This document shows, in pieces, positions 17,890 to 27,426 of a DNA stretch of 64,000 nucleotides. Every line of letters begins with the position of its first letter. Positions within the stretch are counted from its first letter, which is position 1. The stretch is from Bacteroidales bacterium UBA1680 (GTDB taxonomy: Bacteria > Bacteroidota > Bacteroidia > Bacteroidales > UBA932), in contig DCKG01000030.1 in assembly GCA_002320605.1 (NCBI GenBank), positions 1-64,000 on the forward strand, given 5' to 3'. The position numbers were made by a program, and so were the translations under genes. Below the pieces are notes generated by a model. The model had not been told where the DNA came from, did not search any database, and saw nothing but the letters and a program-made list of their open reading frames with translations.

Positions 17890-18970
17890 ACCTCTTCAGT
17901 GCGGGTACCAGATGCTTGAAAATCAGGTTCAGTTCCTTCTGCTGGTCATCATTTATGTCGGCGGTGCATGCGATTACCGCATTCATCTGTGGCATCACTA
18001 TAATGTACTGGCCATGCATCCCGCTCGCACTGAAACCATCGTTCAGATACCATATCTGGAAACCGTAGCCCTGGAAATATGCCCTTCCTTCTTCTTTAGT
18101 AGTGAATGACGGCCTGTCCCACATGAAATACGGCTTTACTGCATCGGTTAAGTAGACCTTAGGCAGTATCTGCCTTCCTTCGTATCTGCCACCGTCCAGC
18201 ATCATCAGACCGACCTTGGCCATGTCCGTGGTCTTCAGATAGAGTCCCCATCCTCCGCAATTGATTCCGAAGACCTTGTCCCAGCGCGGCTTCTTGATGT
18301 GCAGCGGCTTCCAAAGCCTTTCGGTGAGGTAGTCGTTTACATTTTGCCCAGTGACCTTTTGCACCGCTGCGCTAAGCACATAGCTGGCTATGCTGTTGTA
18401 GCAGTTGACCATTCCTGGACTGTTTTCGAATGGAATTTGGAAGAAAACCTCCAGCAAGGTGATGTGATGCCTTTTCAGATTGCGTTCTATCCTGTTTACA
18501 TCGGTTATCAGATATTTTTTCTTAAGGGTGCTTATGGCATCTTCCTTCTGGCCGCAGGACATTGTAAGATAATCTCTTACAGTGCCTAGGAACATATTTT
18601 TCGATGATTCTTGATCTTTTGTTTTTACCTTTTTCATTTCTTCGGGAAAGATGTCTGCAATCCTTGTGTCGAGGCTGAGAAGCCCTTCGTCGATGGCGAA
18701 TCCCACGGCTAATGAAGTGAGTGTCTTACTAACCGACCACATCGCATGCGAAGCCTCCGGTTTCTGTGCATAATACCTTTCACATAACTTGACATCGTCC
18801 TGACAGACAATCAACGAGCTTATGGCAATTTTTTCAGCCCTCGCTTCCTCTTCATATCCTCTCAGGGCATCCTTAAATTCTTCAGCCACGAATGATTCTT
18901 GTGCGTAGGCGACGGTGGCTGAAGCCAGAGCCATCGCCGCAGTGATTAATTTCAATGCGGATTGTTTCAT
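17873..18970 (-). CDS. Secreted beta-lactamase-family serine hydrolase
   Basis: A 365-residue serine hydrolase of the beta-lactamase/class C (EstB-like) clan. A signal peptide (LITAAMALASATVAYAQ) predicts export. The three active-site motifs are present: S-x-x-K as SVSK in HAMWSVSKTLTS, the Y-x-N/S motif as YNS in VNCYNSIASYVLS, and a C-terminal H-x-G as HGQ in GMHGQYIIVM. Members act as esterases, carboxypeptidases or peptidases, and a role in deacylating glycans is possible next to a PUL. The open frame starts at 19066, but the start at 18970 gives a clean signal peptide. The end overlaps the HTCS start by 17 bases, suggesting co-transcription with the regulator. Confidence 0.88.
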   Translation of the reverse strand: MKQSALKLITAAMALASATVAYAQESFVAEEFKDALRGYEEEARAEKIAISSLIVCQDDVKLCERYYAQKPEASHAMWSVSKTLTSLAVGFAIDEGLLSLDTRIADIFPEEMKKVKTKDQESSKNMFLGTVRDYLTMSCGQKEDAISTLKKKYLITDVNRIERNLKRHHITLLEVFFQIPFENSPGMVNCYNSIASYVLSAAVQKVTGQNVNDYLTERLWKPLHIKKPRWDKVFGINCGGWGLYLKTTDMAKVGLMMLDGGRYEGRQILPKVYLTDAVKPYFMWDRPSFTTKEEGRAYFQGYGFQIWYLNDGFSASGMHGQYIIVMPQMNAVIACTADINDDQQKELNLIFKHLVPALKRYARYE

Positions 18971-19120
18971 TATTATGATATTTTCATCGAAACTAATATA
19001 ATCATTGCCTGCTCCATCTAGCATCATGAATCGTTCATTTTTTGACATTTTCGATTTCAATAACATAATCGGAATGTTATTGCGTATGTGATATTGCTGC
19101 CGCTGAATCCATGACGGTCA

Positions 19121-19609
19121 ATGGAGAAAGCGAGACTGCATACATCTATTGTCCAGAGAATCTGCAACTCGTGGCCGATCGTGAGCAGAGCGCCGGCATC
19201 TGCGGTGTTCGAGAATCTTCAGTCATTCACGGAGTCGGAAGACCCGGGAATAAAATATTTCTCTGGCGTAGCCACATACTCGAACACAGTGAATGTGCCA
19301 GACACCTCGGGAAAAATCATCCTTGACCTTGGTTCGGTGAAGAACATCGCAGAAGTGAAGGTCAACGGCATGGATTGCGGAAGGGCTTGGAAAGAGCCTT
19401 TCGTGGTGGACGTAACCTCGGCAGTGAAGCCGGGGGAGAATCAGCTTGAGATTAAAGTCGCAAATCTCTGGGCGAACAGGATAATCGGTGACCTGCAGCC
19501 CGGTGCAAAGAAAATAGCTTGGATAGACTACGATAATTGGTTCACTAAGGAGTCGCAGCTCCTTCCTGCCGGCTTGCTGGGGCCTGTGAAAATCATCCAG
19601 AAGAAATAA
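19121..19609 (+). pseudogene. C-terminal fragment of a large glycoside hydrolase
   Basis: The frame encodes the last 130-odd residues of what looks like a big multidomain glycosidase of the GH106 rhamnosidase / GH2-like type. The beta-sandwich ending reads FSGVATYSNTVNVP, LDLGSVKNIAEVKVNGMDCG, VTSAVKPGENQLEIKVANLW and QLLPAGLLGPVKI. The first 30 or so residues do not fit this ending, and a second coding-like piece (ESETAYIYCPENLQLVA) lies in another frame at 19111-19200, so the gene is truncated and frameshifted. The catalytic part is absent from the window. It sits between the minus-strand PUL and the RHS locus and marks a rearrangement boundary. Confidence 0.7.
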
Positions 19610-19701
19610 CGTTTGCTGTCCAGCATCCGGACTGAATATAGTCCTTGGTGAGGGACCTGGATTGATTATTCCCCGAGCCTACAGTATTTTTGAAAGGCAA
19701 T

Positions 19702-19733
19702 TTTGATTATCAGTTTTATTTACATATATTTGA
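19702..19733 (+). promoter_or_regulatory. Promoter for the RHS locus
   Basis: TTTG at 19702-19705 and TATATTTG at 19726-19733 are separated by 20 bases, an excellent match to the Bacteroidetes -33/-7 promoter. Transcription should start near 19740, leaving a leader of about 60 bases before the start codon at 19803. A second TATTTTTG box lies at 19685-19692. Confidence 0.7.
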
Positions 19734-19802
19734 AACGTTTAATGAGTGCATGTCGCCTCGCCAGCCAAATAATGATAGATGACCAAAGACTGATGCCAAG
19801 CC

Positions 19803-22754
19803 ATGAAACGCCTATGTGGATTCATCCTAATGCTTTCCTTGCCAGGAGCGGTCTGCCAAGCGCAGAATTACGGCCTGAACCTTCCCGAAGTGACGCCACC
19901 ATCCCCGACTGCGATGGAACTTGCTAAGCACGTCACATACCCTGTTAACCTGAGTAACGGTCTTGCTAAGATAAGCATACCCCTGTACGAAATAATCGAC
20001 GGTGAAATCAGGATACCGATAACGCTGGACTATCATGCGTCTGGCTTGAAACCAGGCATGAGATCGGCCGACTGGATAGGCGATGGCTGGAGCCTCAGCG
20101 TGGGCCCGACGCTGTCAAGAATAATAAACGGCGGTGCAGATGAACAGTTTTACTCTTATCTGTTGGCTTCTGAGCAGCATCCTACGTGGGAGCAGCTCAA
20201 TGCAGTTAACGAGGGAGCAGTCGATGTCTTGCTAGATGAGTTCTATTATTCACTCCCGGAGAATTCTGGAAAACTCTATTTCAAGAGATTGTCGCAATAC
20301 GAGTTGTATCCTGTCACTATTCCGCAAGATAACATTAAGGTAAGTCTTCCTGTGGCGAACAAATATGGCGAACGCATAGACATCAGAGATGCCAGCGGCA
20401 TGCTATACCGCTTCGGCGGCGAGGGAAGAACCTACAAGGACTATGTAGACAATCATTACGGCATTTCCGTAATCGAGATGCCTTCATCCTGGAAAATAAA
20501 CACGATAGAGTCTCCAACGGGACGGCGCATAAAATTCGAGTACTCCTCGCCACAAGAAGAGATTTTTACATACAGGTATGCCGACGCAGTGGTCATGCTG
20601 GACGAATTCTCAGCCCATGTTGGCGTACCTTTAGCAGATGTGGCCGTTTGCGCATCTCAGGGTATTTCTGAAGCTCATTACTTCAAATACGACCTCCTTT
20701 CCCAGTCATTGCAGGAAACGACATTGTTGGAATTAAGTCTTCCGGAGGGGTATGTTTTTCCTATGCCTCAGCGAGTCTTGATATCGCAAAAAAACGCCTA
20801 TGTGCGGAAAATATCTTTCTGCGGAGGATATATAATCTTCACCAAAAGTGAAAAGAGGGGTGAAGGCCTCAAGGAGATTACCGTTTATGACGAGACATCA
20901 AACATCGTTCGGAAAATCATGTTCGAACAGCATTACAATTCAGATTTCTTGCGACTGATATTAAATGGAGTTAGAATCTCTGGAATCGGACATGATGACG
21001 AAAAATACACCTTCACATACCGGCCATTCGAAACGGACAGGAACACAAGGTCAATCGACGAGTGGGGGTATTATAATGGCGCTGACAACCATACGCTCGT
21101 GCCAACCATATCCACTACCGCAACTTTAACTTCTCCTTTCATGACCGTTGATGTTTCGATGCCTGGAGCCGATCGGCAGCCAAATGAGCAAGCCATGCAG
21201 CAAGGAATCCTCACCGGCATAACTTATCCAACCGGAGGCCGGTCTGAATTTTATTATGAGGCTCACAGGTATCAAAACGACAGCGGAAAAGTCATGCTTG
21301 CCGGCGGATTACGAATCAAGCAGATAAGGGATGTCGAGAGCAGTGGGAGCATTATTTATAGAAATTTTAGTTACAGTACGTCGTCGGACACGATTAACGG
21401 CCTTGGAATAAGGAATGTGATCCCGATCGATTCAAAAATCCCGGGCGACGAAAATGGCAAATACTACAGGGAAACCACGTTACACCACATAACGATTCCC
21501 TTTGTTCTTCCAGTATGTGATGTTTCTTTCAAAGAGAGGGTTTGGACTGACAACTCTATGGTAAATCTATTCTCTGAATCCGGATCCAGCGTAAGCTATC
21601 CGTATGTAACCGAGACGGTGTCTTCGGACGAGGCCGGCAATCACAAAATAGGGGAAACCGTGTCATGTTTCAACGTGGGGTCTACTCGCCCCATAAAATT
21701 CGGGGAATCGCAATTCTTCATCAGCTCAGAAGACGAGTGGAGAAGAGGAGAGAAAGTCTGTGAGAAAACCTTCGCATCTTATGGTGATACCTCCGCGATA
21801 GTTGGGCGCAAGGATTATTCTCATTCAATTCTTCCAGCCACCTGGCAGAGCGACAAACTCATCACAGAATATGTCTATTGCACGGAATCGCCCTATGGGT
21901 TCGACACTGAAGCCATACAGAGGCAGTATAAGAAATTCTCATACGTAAGGCACGAAATCAATAATGGCATAAAGGTCCTTTTGGGAGAACATGTCACGAC
22001 GTATGGCGAGAACGGGAATGTTGGCATTAGTACACATTATCAGCATGATTCTGTCGGAATCGTGAAAGAAATAATGCAAAGTGGCAGTTCGCCACAGGGG
22101 AGTAAAAAAGTGCGTTTCCTGCATCCCAATGACATGGTGACATCCGGCCGCGATCCTGATGGAATTTATTCCAAGATGCACGAAGATAACTTCATCGGCA
22201 TTCCTGTAGAGACGAAAGAATACCGTGGTGATAGTCTCGTCTCGACCATAACGATGACTTATACAAATCCGGAGGAAAATCATTTTTATCCAAGGCAGGT
22301 CAAGTCAGTCATCGGGGATAACTCTGGCGATGCCAGGACAATCGAATTCCTGCAATACGATTCCTGGGGGAATATTATGGAAAGAGAGGACGTTGCAGGT
22401 CAGAGAGAGGTTTACTTGTGGGGATACGGCGGGAAGTACCCCGTCGCTAAAATTATCGGCAGCGACTGGAGCAGCGTGCGTTCCGTCGCGGATACTGCTA
22501 TCCTGAACAACGGCTCAGAAGACGAGATACTATCGCAGCTCAATGCCCTGAGGAGCAGTTTATCGGATGAGTACGGGGTGCTTATATGGACATGGACGTA
22601 TCGCCCGCTGGTGGGCGTGACGTCGGAGACTGATCCTTCTGGAAGATCGGTCTATTACGAATATGATGGATTAGGGAGGCTGAAGCGATCCTATATAAAA
22701 GATGGTGGTGTAGAGAGGACGCTAAAGACATGGCAGTATCACTACAAACGATAA
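19803..22754 (+). CDS. Exported YD/RHS-type protein, N-terminal partner
   Basis: A 983-residue protein with a signal peptide (LILMLSLPGAVCQAQ region) and no variable tip. The N-terminal part resembles the beta-rich start of SpvB/RHS-type shell proteins: YPVNLSNGLAKISIPLYEI, RIPITLDYHASG and DWIGDGWSLSVGP. Later segments carry YD-repeat strands such as EFLQYDSWGNIMEREDVAGQREVYLWGYGG and SVYYEYDGLGRLKRSYI. It ends in a YD strand without the RHS-associated core motif. It is 3 bases upstream of the full RHS toxin gene, so the two are probably made together and may form one shell. No function beyond RHS shell assembly can be read from the sequence. Confidence 0.85.
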   Translation: MKRLCGFILMLSLPGAVCQAQNYGLNLPEVTPPSPTAMELAKHVTYPVNLSNGLAKISIPLYEIIDGEIRIPITLDYHASGLKPGMRSADWIGDGWSLSVGPTLSRIINGGADEQFYSYLLASEQHPTWEQLNAVNEGAVDVLLDEFYYSLPENSGKLYFKRLSQYELYPVTIPQDNIKVSLPVANKYGERIDIRDASGMLYRFGGEGRTYKDYVDNHYGISVIEMPSSWKINTIESPTGRRIKFEYSSPQEEIFTYRYADAVVMLDEFSAHVGVPLADVAVCASQGISEAHYFKYDLLSQSLQETTLLELSLPEGYVFPMPQRVLISQKNAYVRKISFCGGYIIFTKSEKRGEGLKEITVYDETSNIVRKIMFEQHYNSDFLRLILNGVRISGIGHDDEKYTFTYRPFETDRNTRSIDEWGYYNGADNHTLVPTISTTATLTSPFMTVDVSMPGADRQPNEQAMQQGILTGITYPTGGRSEFYYEAHRYQNDSGKVMLAGGLRIKQIRDVESSGSIIYRNFSYSTSSDTINGLGIRNVIPIDSKIPGDENGKYYRETTLHHITIPFVLPVCDVSFKERVWTDNSMVNLFSESGSSVSYPYVTETVSSDEAGNHKIGETVSCFNVGSTRPIKFGESQFFISSEDEWRRGEKVCEKTFASYGDTSAIVGRKDYSHSILPATWQSDKLITEYVYCTESPYGFDTEAIQRQYKKFSYVRHEINNGIKVLLGEHVTTYGENGNVGISTHYQHDSVGIVKEIMQSGSSPQGSKKVRFLHPNDMVTSGRDPDGIYSKMHEDNFIGIPVETKEYRGDSLVSTITMTYTNPEENHFYPRQVKSVIGDNSGDARTIEFLQYDSWGNIMEREDVAGQREVYLWGYGGKYPVAKIIGSDWSSVRSVADTAILNNGSEDEILSQLNALRSSLSDEYGVLIWTWTYRPLVGVTSETDPSGRSVYYEYDGLGRLKRSYIKDGGVERTLKTWQYHYKR

Positions 22755-22757
22755 TAT

Positions 22758-25700
22758 ATGATAGCCATGAATAGACGATACCTAAGTTTGACCACATTGC
22801 TGACAGCTACCATGCTGCTGCCTATGGCTTTCGTCAGGGCTCAATCAGATGGCATGAACTTCGTGCATTCAAGGATTATGCTGGATTCTGCTGGCACGTC
22901 AGCCTCTGCGCAGATTGACTATTACGACGGCCTTGGACGAAAAATCGAGACGATGATGCGAGGAGCATCGCCTTCCGGCGCAGACATAGTCATCGCGAGC
23001 ACGTACGACGAGTACGGCCGCCCGCACCTTACCTCCCTCCCACTGCCGGCACCTGGCAACGACGGCGCCTTCATCCCTTGGTCCAGGTTGGGGATTCAGT
23101 GCTTAATGTTCTATAACGACGTGTATGCGTACTCATATCCGGTTTACGAGCCATCCCCGCTCGGGAAAGTGTTGGAAGAATACGGACCTGGAACGTCATG
23201 GCAGACCAGAGGTCACTCACTCAGGCATAAAGACTTGACGAACGAGGCTTCCGGAGATTTCGCCTGCGCATATTTCTATGTCTCGTCTGAAGCGTCACTG
23301 ACAAAAACTGGAATCTATCATCCCGGGCAGTTTCATGCTGAGCAGCTGACTGATGAGGACGGCAAAGTGTCCATTACCTTCAAGGATAAGCAGGACAGGG
23401 TAATCTTGGAACGCAGGCTTGCAGGAAGTAGTCATCATGACACATACTACGTGTACGACGGCTTTGGCAATCTGAGATACGTGCTTCCTCCAGCTGCTTC
23501 TTCCTCTATTGTGTCGGACGGAATTTATGAAGATGAATTTTCGGTCATAAGAGGTTATTGTTACGTGTACAAATACGATGGACGCAACCGATGCATCCGG
23601 AAATCTCTCCCTGGCTGCGAACCAATATACATGAGATACGATGCAGGGGATCACCTCACTTTCGTTCAGGACGGTGGCATGCGCAAAAGGCAGGAATGGA
23701 GCTTTTATTTTTATGACAAGTTAGGCCGACCGGTCGCCAGCGGCATCTGGCAGTCAGCCGTCGTGCCGGACGTGTCGGGAATCATGGTCAGGGCTTCTCG
23801 CGACTTCTCTCAGGAGGGGAGGCGTCTGGGCGGCTACTCGGCTAACATTGCACTTCCTGGTGGCATTACGCTCCTTTCGGCTTCTTATTACGATGATTAC
23901 GATTTCCTGTCCATTGAGGCTCCAGAGAATAGGATTGGTCTGCTTGCTTCGGACATGGCAGGGTATAGCTCTGTGTGGCCGTCGTCTTCTTCCCCTGAAG
24001 CTGACGGCTCCATCACCGGCATAAGATTATGCGGACTGGGATCCTCCGGCCGCCTGTCAGTTCTCTACTACGATTCCCGAGGGAGGGTGGCGCAGACAAA
24101 AACTATGTATTCCTCAGGCATGCAGGATGACGAGTACTTTAAATACACCTTCACGGGCAAGCCAGTACAGAGGAAAGTTGTTCATTCGTCGGCCGGTCGC
24201 GCACCTTTGACTGAAGAGCAGTCGTATTCGTATGACCATGCTGAGCGCTTCCTTTCATCGTCTCACAGACTGAATTCCGCACAGCCGGTGCAAATCCTAT
24301 CATTCTCATATGACGAGGTCGGAAGAGTTTCCCGTAGGATGAACGGGCCGACTGCTGACACTCTCGGATATGACGTGCGTAGTCAAATGACAAAGATTAA
24401 AGGGCATCTGTTCTCCGAGACGGTCGCATACTGCTGGCCGGTCGATGGCCTCGAGCCCTCGGAAGAGTTCTACGACGGGAGGGTAGGAGCTGTCCGATGG
24501 AAATCAGAAACGGAAGATGCAGCGAGAGGATATCGTTTTTCATATGACGGCCTTGGCAGGCTTGTATCCGCCCAGTATGGAGAGGGGAGTACATTGTCTG
24601 AAAACGTAGGCCGTTTCAGCGAGTCAGTTTGCGGATACGATGAAAACGGGAATGTGCTTTCGCTGGCAAGGAATGGAATAAGCGGCTCGGAATATGGCAT
24701 CATCGATGACCTGGCATTCTCATATTCAGGGAACAGGTTCCTTTCCGCAACCGACGCAAGTCCTGATTCCGGCGGGCTTTCGGCCTCGTCGTTCCCGTCG
24801 GGGACATATTCATGCACCTACGACGGCAACGGCAACATGACCTCAGACAGCTCCAGGGGGATAGTAAATGCGTCGTATAACGTTCTTAATCTTCCGGACA
24901 CCATCGCGTTCTCGTCAGGTGACACTGTCCTCATAGGATACGATTCCGACGGCACGAAGCGTCGCGAGGAGGTGCGGTCTCAGAACGGCTCGCGCATCAC
25001 AGAATACGTCGGAAACATAGTTTACAATGACGGGACGGCACAGATGCTGCTGACCGACAACGGGTACATCTCCCTCTCAGGACAGTCGGCTCGGTACCAT
25101 TTCTTCATTCGGGATCACCTTGGAAGCAACAGGGTCGTCGTTGACGAGGATGGCTCGGTGGAGCAGGTGAACCACTACTATCCGTTCGGTGCGTTGTTCG
25201 GGGAGGGGGTGCAATCCTCGCCGCAGCCGTATCGCTTCTGCGGCAAGGAGCTGGACTCCACGTCCGCCCTGAACCTGTACTGGTTCGGGGCCCGCCTCTA
25301 CGACCCGCTCACAGCCCGCTGGACGACCCGGGACCCGATGTCCGAGAAGTACTATGCCTCCAGCCCCTACGCATACTGCCAAAACGACCCGGTGAGGTTT
25401 ATTGACCCTAGGGGAATGGAAATCGAAGATGGTAGTCGAAAAGAATGGAATAAATTAAAGCGACAGATTACAAGACAACGAGACCAACTTCAATCAGATA
25501 TTAACAAATTAATGACTAAAGCAGAAGCAAAAGGTTGGAATTCTGAAAAATTGGTAGGTAAAATAGGAAATAAAGCTGAACGATTAGCCAGTTTGAATTC
25601 GAGTATTGTGACGATGGGAACTCTGGAAGGCAGTACGCAAGCTTATCGATTATCTCGCGCAAGGTTTGGAGAAAACGGTGGCGTAACATTAGACAAAAGC

Positions 25701-26138
25701 ACAAAAGTTATTGATATAAAATTTTACGGTACGGCTAATTTCGTTCATGAAATGACGCACGCAGGGCAGTTTGAAACGGGCGATATTGCATTTTTTTTAG
25801 ATACAGGAGAGAGTTTATTACAAGATTTATATGACGAAACGACTGCGTACAAAGCGCAATTTGGGTACAGTCCGCCTTCTGTTTCCGGTTTAATTTCGAC
25901 TTCTGTCGCAAATTCATTCAGCTCAATAATGCCCATTTGGGTGCAAGGGTTAAAAGATGCTACAGGAAGCATGCCTTATGCTGTGGGTGGTTCGGCAAAT
26001 ACTGGGTTGATACCTATAAGTATTAATTCAACTAGAGAAGCTATTATTCAAGCATATCCATGGATGGCTGAGGAATTAAGAAGATTACCTACAAATTACG
26101 ATATAAAAGAACTTCGAGGAATATATTATAAGAGATGA
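22758..26138 (+). CDS. RHS polymorphic toxin with HEXXH peptidase tip
   Basis: A 1126-residue RHS protein. A signal peptide (LTTLLTATMLLPMAFVRAQ) precedes a DUF6443-like start (YYDGLGRKIETMMRG) and many YD repeats. The RHS-associated core follows at about residues 775-884, with RDHLGSNRVVVDEDG, YYPFGALFGEG, YRFCGKELDS and the PxxxxDPxG-type boundary RFIDPRG. After this boundary the base composition becomes AT-rich and a 242-residue unique tip begins. The tip has a zinc-peptidase motif HEMTH (H997, E998, H1001) in NFVHEMTHAGQFE. The tip is the predicted toxin, and the small lipoprotein gene overlapping by 4 bases is the predicted immunity gene. A start at 22767 is also possible. Confidence 0.9.
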   Translation: MIAMNRRYLSLTTLLTATMLLPMAFVRAQSDGMNFVHSRIMLDSAGTSASAQIDYYDGLGRKIETMMRGASPSGADIVIASTYDEYGRPHLTSLPLPAPGNDGAFIPWSRLGIQCLMFYNDVYAYSYPVYEPSPLGKVLEEYGPGTSWQTRGHSLRHKDLTNEASGDFACAYFYVSSEASLTKTGIYHPGQFHAEQLTDEDGKVSITFKDKQDRVILERRLAGSSHHDTYYVYDGFGNLRYVLPPAASSSIVSDGIYEDEFSVIRGYCYVYKYDGRNRCIRKSLPGCEPIYMRYDAGDHLTFVQDGGMRKRQEWSFYFYDKLGRPVASGIWQSAVVPDVSGIMVRASRDFSQEGRRLGGYSANIALPGGITLLSASYYDDYDFLSIEAPENRIGLLASDMAGYSSVWPSSSSPEADGSITGIRLCGLGSSGRLSVLYYDSRGRVAQTKTMYSSGMQDDEYFKYTFTGKPVQRKVVHSSAGRAPLTEEQSYSYDHAERFLSSSHRLNSAQPVQILSFSYDEVGRVSRRMNGPTADTLGYDVRSQMTKIKGHLFSETVAYCWPVDGLEPSEEFYDGRVGAVRWKSETEDAARGYRFSYDGLGRLVSAQYGEGSTLSENVGRFSESVCGYDENGNVLSLARNGISGSEYGIIDDLAFSYSGNRFLSATDASPDSGGLSASSFPSGTYSCTYDGNGNMTSDSSRGIVNASYNVLNLPDTIAFSSGDTVLIGYDSDGTKRREEVRSQNGSRITEYVGNIVYNDGTAQMLLTDNGYISLSGQSARYHFFIRDHLGSNRVVVDEDGSVEQVNHYYPFGALFGEGVQSSPQPYRFCGKELDSTSALNLYWFGARLYDPLTARWTTRDPMSEKYYASSPYAYCQNDPVRFIDPRGMEIEDGSRKEWNKLKRQITRQRDQLQSDINKLMTKAEAKGWNSEKLVGKIGNKAERLASLNSSIVTMGTLEGSTQAYRLSRARFGENGGVTLDKSTKVIDIKFYGTANFVHEMTHAGQFETGDIAFFLDTGESLLQDLYDETTAYKAQFGYSPPSVSGLISTSVANSFSSIMPIWVQGLKDATGSMPYAVGGSANTGLIPISINSTREAIIQAYPWMAEELRRLPTNYDIKELRGIYYKR
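25221..25409 (+). repeat. RHS core repeat, parental copy
   Basis: This segment encodes the end of the RHS core, from YRFCGKELDS to RFIDP. It recurs almost base for base at 28330-28517 and, from the YWFG codons onward, at 26614-26746 and 29729-29860. It is the natural homology for exchanging toxin tips. Confidence 0.92.
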
Positions 26139-26524
26139 GAAAAATCATAGCATATTCAGTCATTCTATTGCTATCTGCATCTTGTGGAATCCAACAATTC
26201 GATGTTCCCTCATTGTGCGGTACATTTCATGGAGCAATAACAGGCCAGAAGGGTACATTGTCTATTTCCGTGCTGCTGGAATTGAATGCGGATAAGACCT
26301 GCTTTTATAGTGAAAGTATTGATTTGAGTCAAAACCAATGTCGAGGCGAATGGGTTATGCTCAATGATGGAGAAATAGAAATAATATGTAACAATAATCC
26401 CCAGGTGTGTGATATTCTCAGAGGATTGTTGGGAGGAAGATTTATTGAAGGAACTTTTAAAATCAAAGTTATAAATAAGAACAAATTAAAAATGGGCAAT
26501 ATCATTTTGAAACGGAAGAAATAG
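26135..26524 (+). CDS. Small lipoprotein, candidate immunity to HEXXH tip
   Basis: A 129-residue lipoprotein with lipobox LLSASC (C17). The mature part looks like an all-beta barrel or lipocalin-like domain (LCGTFHGAITGQKGTLSISVLLELNADKTC is one such stretch, here across residues 28-57) and ends in LKMGNIILKRKK. The start codon overlaps the stop of the RHS gene (ATGA), the usual layout of a toxin-immunity pair. The family is not recognised. Its export suggests that the partner toxin acts outside the cytoplasm. Its last codons (from 26506) begin a long repeat shared with the end of the gene at 29109-29639. Confidence 0.65.
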   Translation: MRKIIAYSVILLLSASCGIQQFDVPSLCGTFHGAITGQKGTLSISVLLELNADKTCFYSESIDLSQNQCRGEWVMLNDGEIEIICNNNPQVCDILRGLLGGRFIEGTFKIKVINKNKLKMGNIILKRKK

Positions 26525-27004
26525 TCGATTATGCGGAGTGAAACATAACCAATCCATATATTTTACCAGAACTAATGATTCGTTTAAGAACTAATATTTC
26601 TATGATTTTCAAGTACTGGTTCGGATCCCGCCTCTACGACCCGCTCACAGCCCGCTGGACGACCCGGGACCCGATGTCCGAGAAGTACTATGCCTCCAGC
26701 CCCTACGCATACTGCCAAAACGACCCGGTGAGGTTTATTGACCCGGATGGAAGCGACATTTGGGAAATTGATGGCGAGGGACGAATCAAGAAGACGATAA
26801 AGACGGATAAATATGACAAGTTCATATACATCGGGAATGATGCCCCATTTGACCCATCTGCAGAATCATCCGCTGATAAGCAATCGTATCCATCGATCGC
26901 CTTCGATTACGGAACGGTTTTAAATACTCGGTCAGTAAGTTTCATGAATCCTAGTACGAAAAAGAAAGATTCGTACGACGTGTTTACAGTCAGGGGTGAT
27001 AAAA
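26506..27004 (+). repeat. About 0.5-kb direct repeat, copy A
   Basis: The sequence from the LKRKK codons of the immunity gene, through the intergenic stretch and RHS core fragment, into the JAB-like tip is nearly identical to 29621-30119, with only scattered base differences. Beyond 27004 the two copies diverge but remain homologous. Confidence 0.88.
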
Positions 27005-27426
27005 GAGGTGAAGAGCTATTTGAATTTTTGGTAGGTTACATCACCAATGGCAGCGGCGTTGAATTTAGCATTGCTAAGACAGGCATGCCCGATGAAAAAG
27101 GGTTAGTATTTATTACGACAAGTCACACGCGCCCTGCAAGGATGATGGTAGATGGGAAACATGTTATTGTTGCGCATGAATATGGAATGGAGTATCTGTT
27201 GAAAGGCAGGCTTACTTACGACTCTTCAGGGAGGGGTAGGTACTATACAATCCGCGAAATAACGCATAGTCACATAGCTAACAAGAATCCATCCAAGGGC
27301 GACCTAAAGTTTTTTTATGGGATAAACGAAATATTGAAAACGAGCGGCCATCCTATACCACATTATTATATTTATTTTGATAACGATACCATTCCGTTCC
27401 ATGCAAAATTACCTACAGAACATTAA
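26575..27426 (+). pseudogene. Orphan RHS tip cassette with JAB-like domain, first
   Basis: A promoterless RHS-CT cassette. The frame opens at an ATG that gives 13 odd residues and then enters the RHS core at YWFGSRLYDPLTARW, runs to RFIDPDG (core DNA 26614-26746), and continues into a tip of about 225 residues. The tip carries a JAMM/MPN-like signature, E228 in REITHSHIANKNPSKGD with H231, H233, S240 and D243. The spacing between the second His and Ser is one residue shorter than in the classical motif. It resembles predicted JAB-like toxins of bacterial polymorphic toxin systems. The lack of a signal peptide and shell suggests it is silent until recombined onto the upstream RHS gene. The downstream immunity gene overlaps its end. 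Confidence 0.72.
26614..26746 (+). repeat. RHS core repeat in orphan cassette 1
   Basis: Near-identical copy of the last ~130 bases of the RHS core (YWFG to DPDG codons), giving the homology needed for tip replacement. Confidence 0.92.

Noticed and set aside
24470..25382. Minus-strand frames inside the RHS gene
   Set aside because: Repeated YD codons leave stop-free antisense frames; no independent features.
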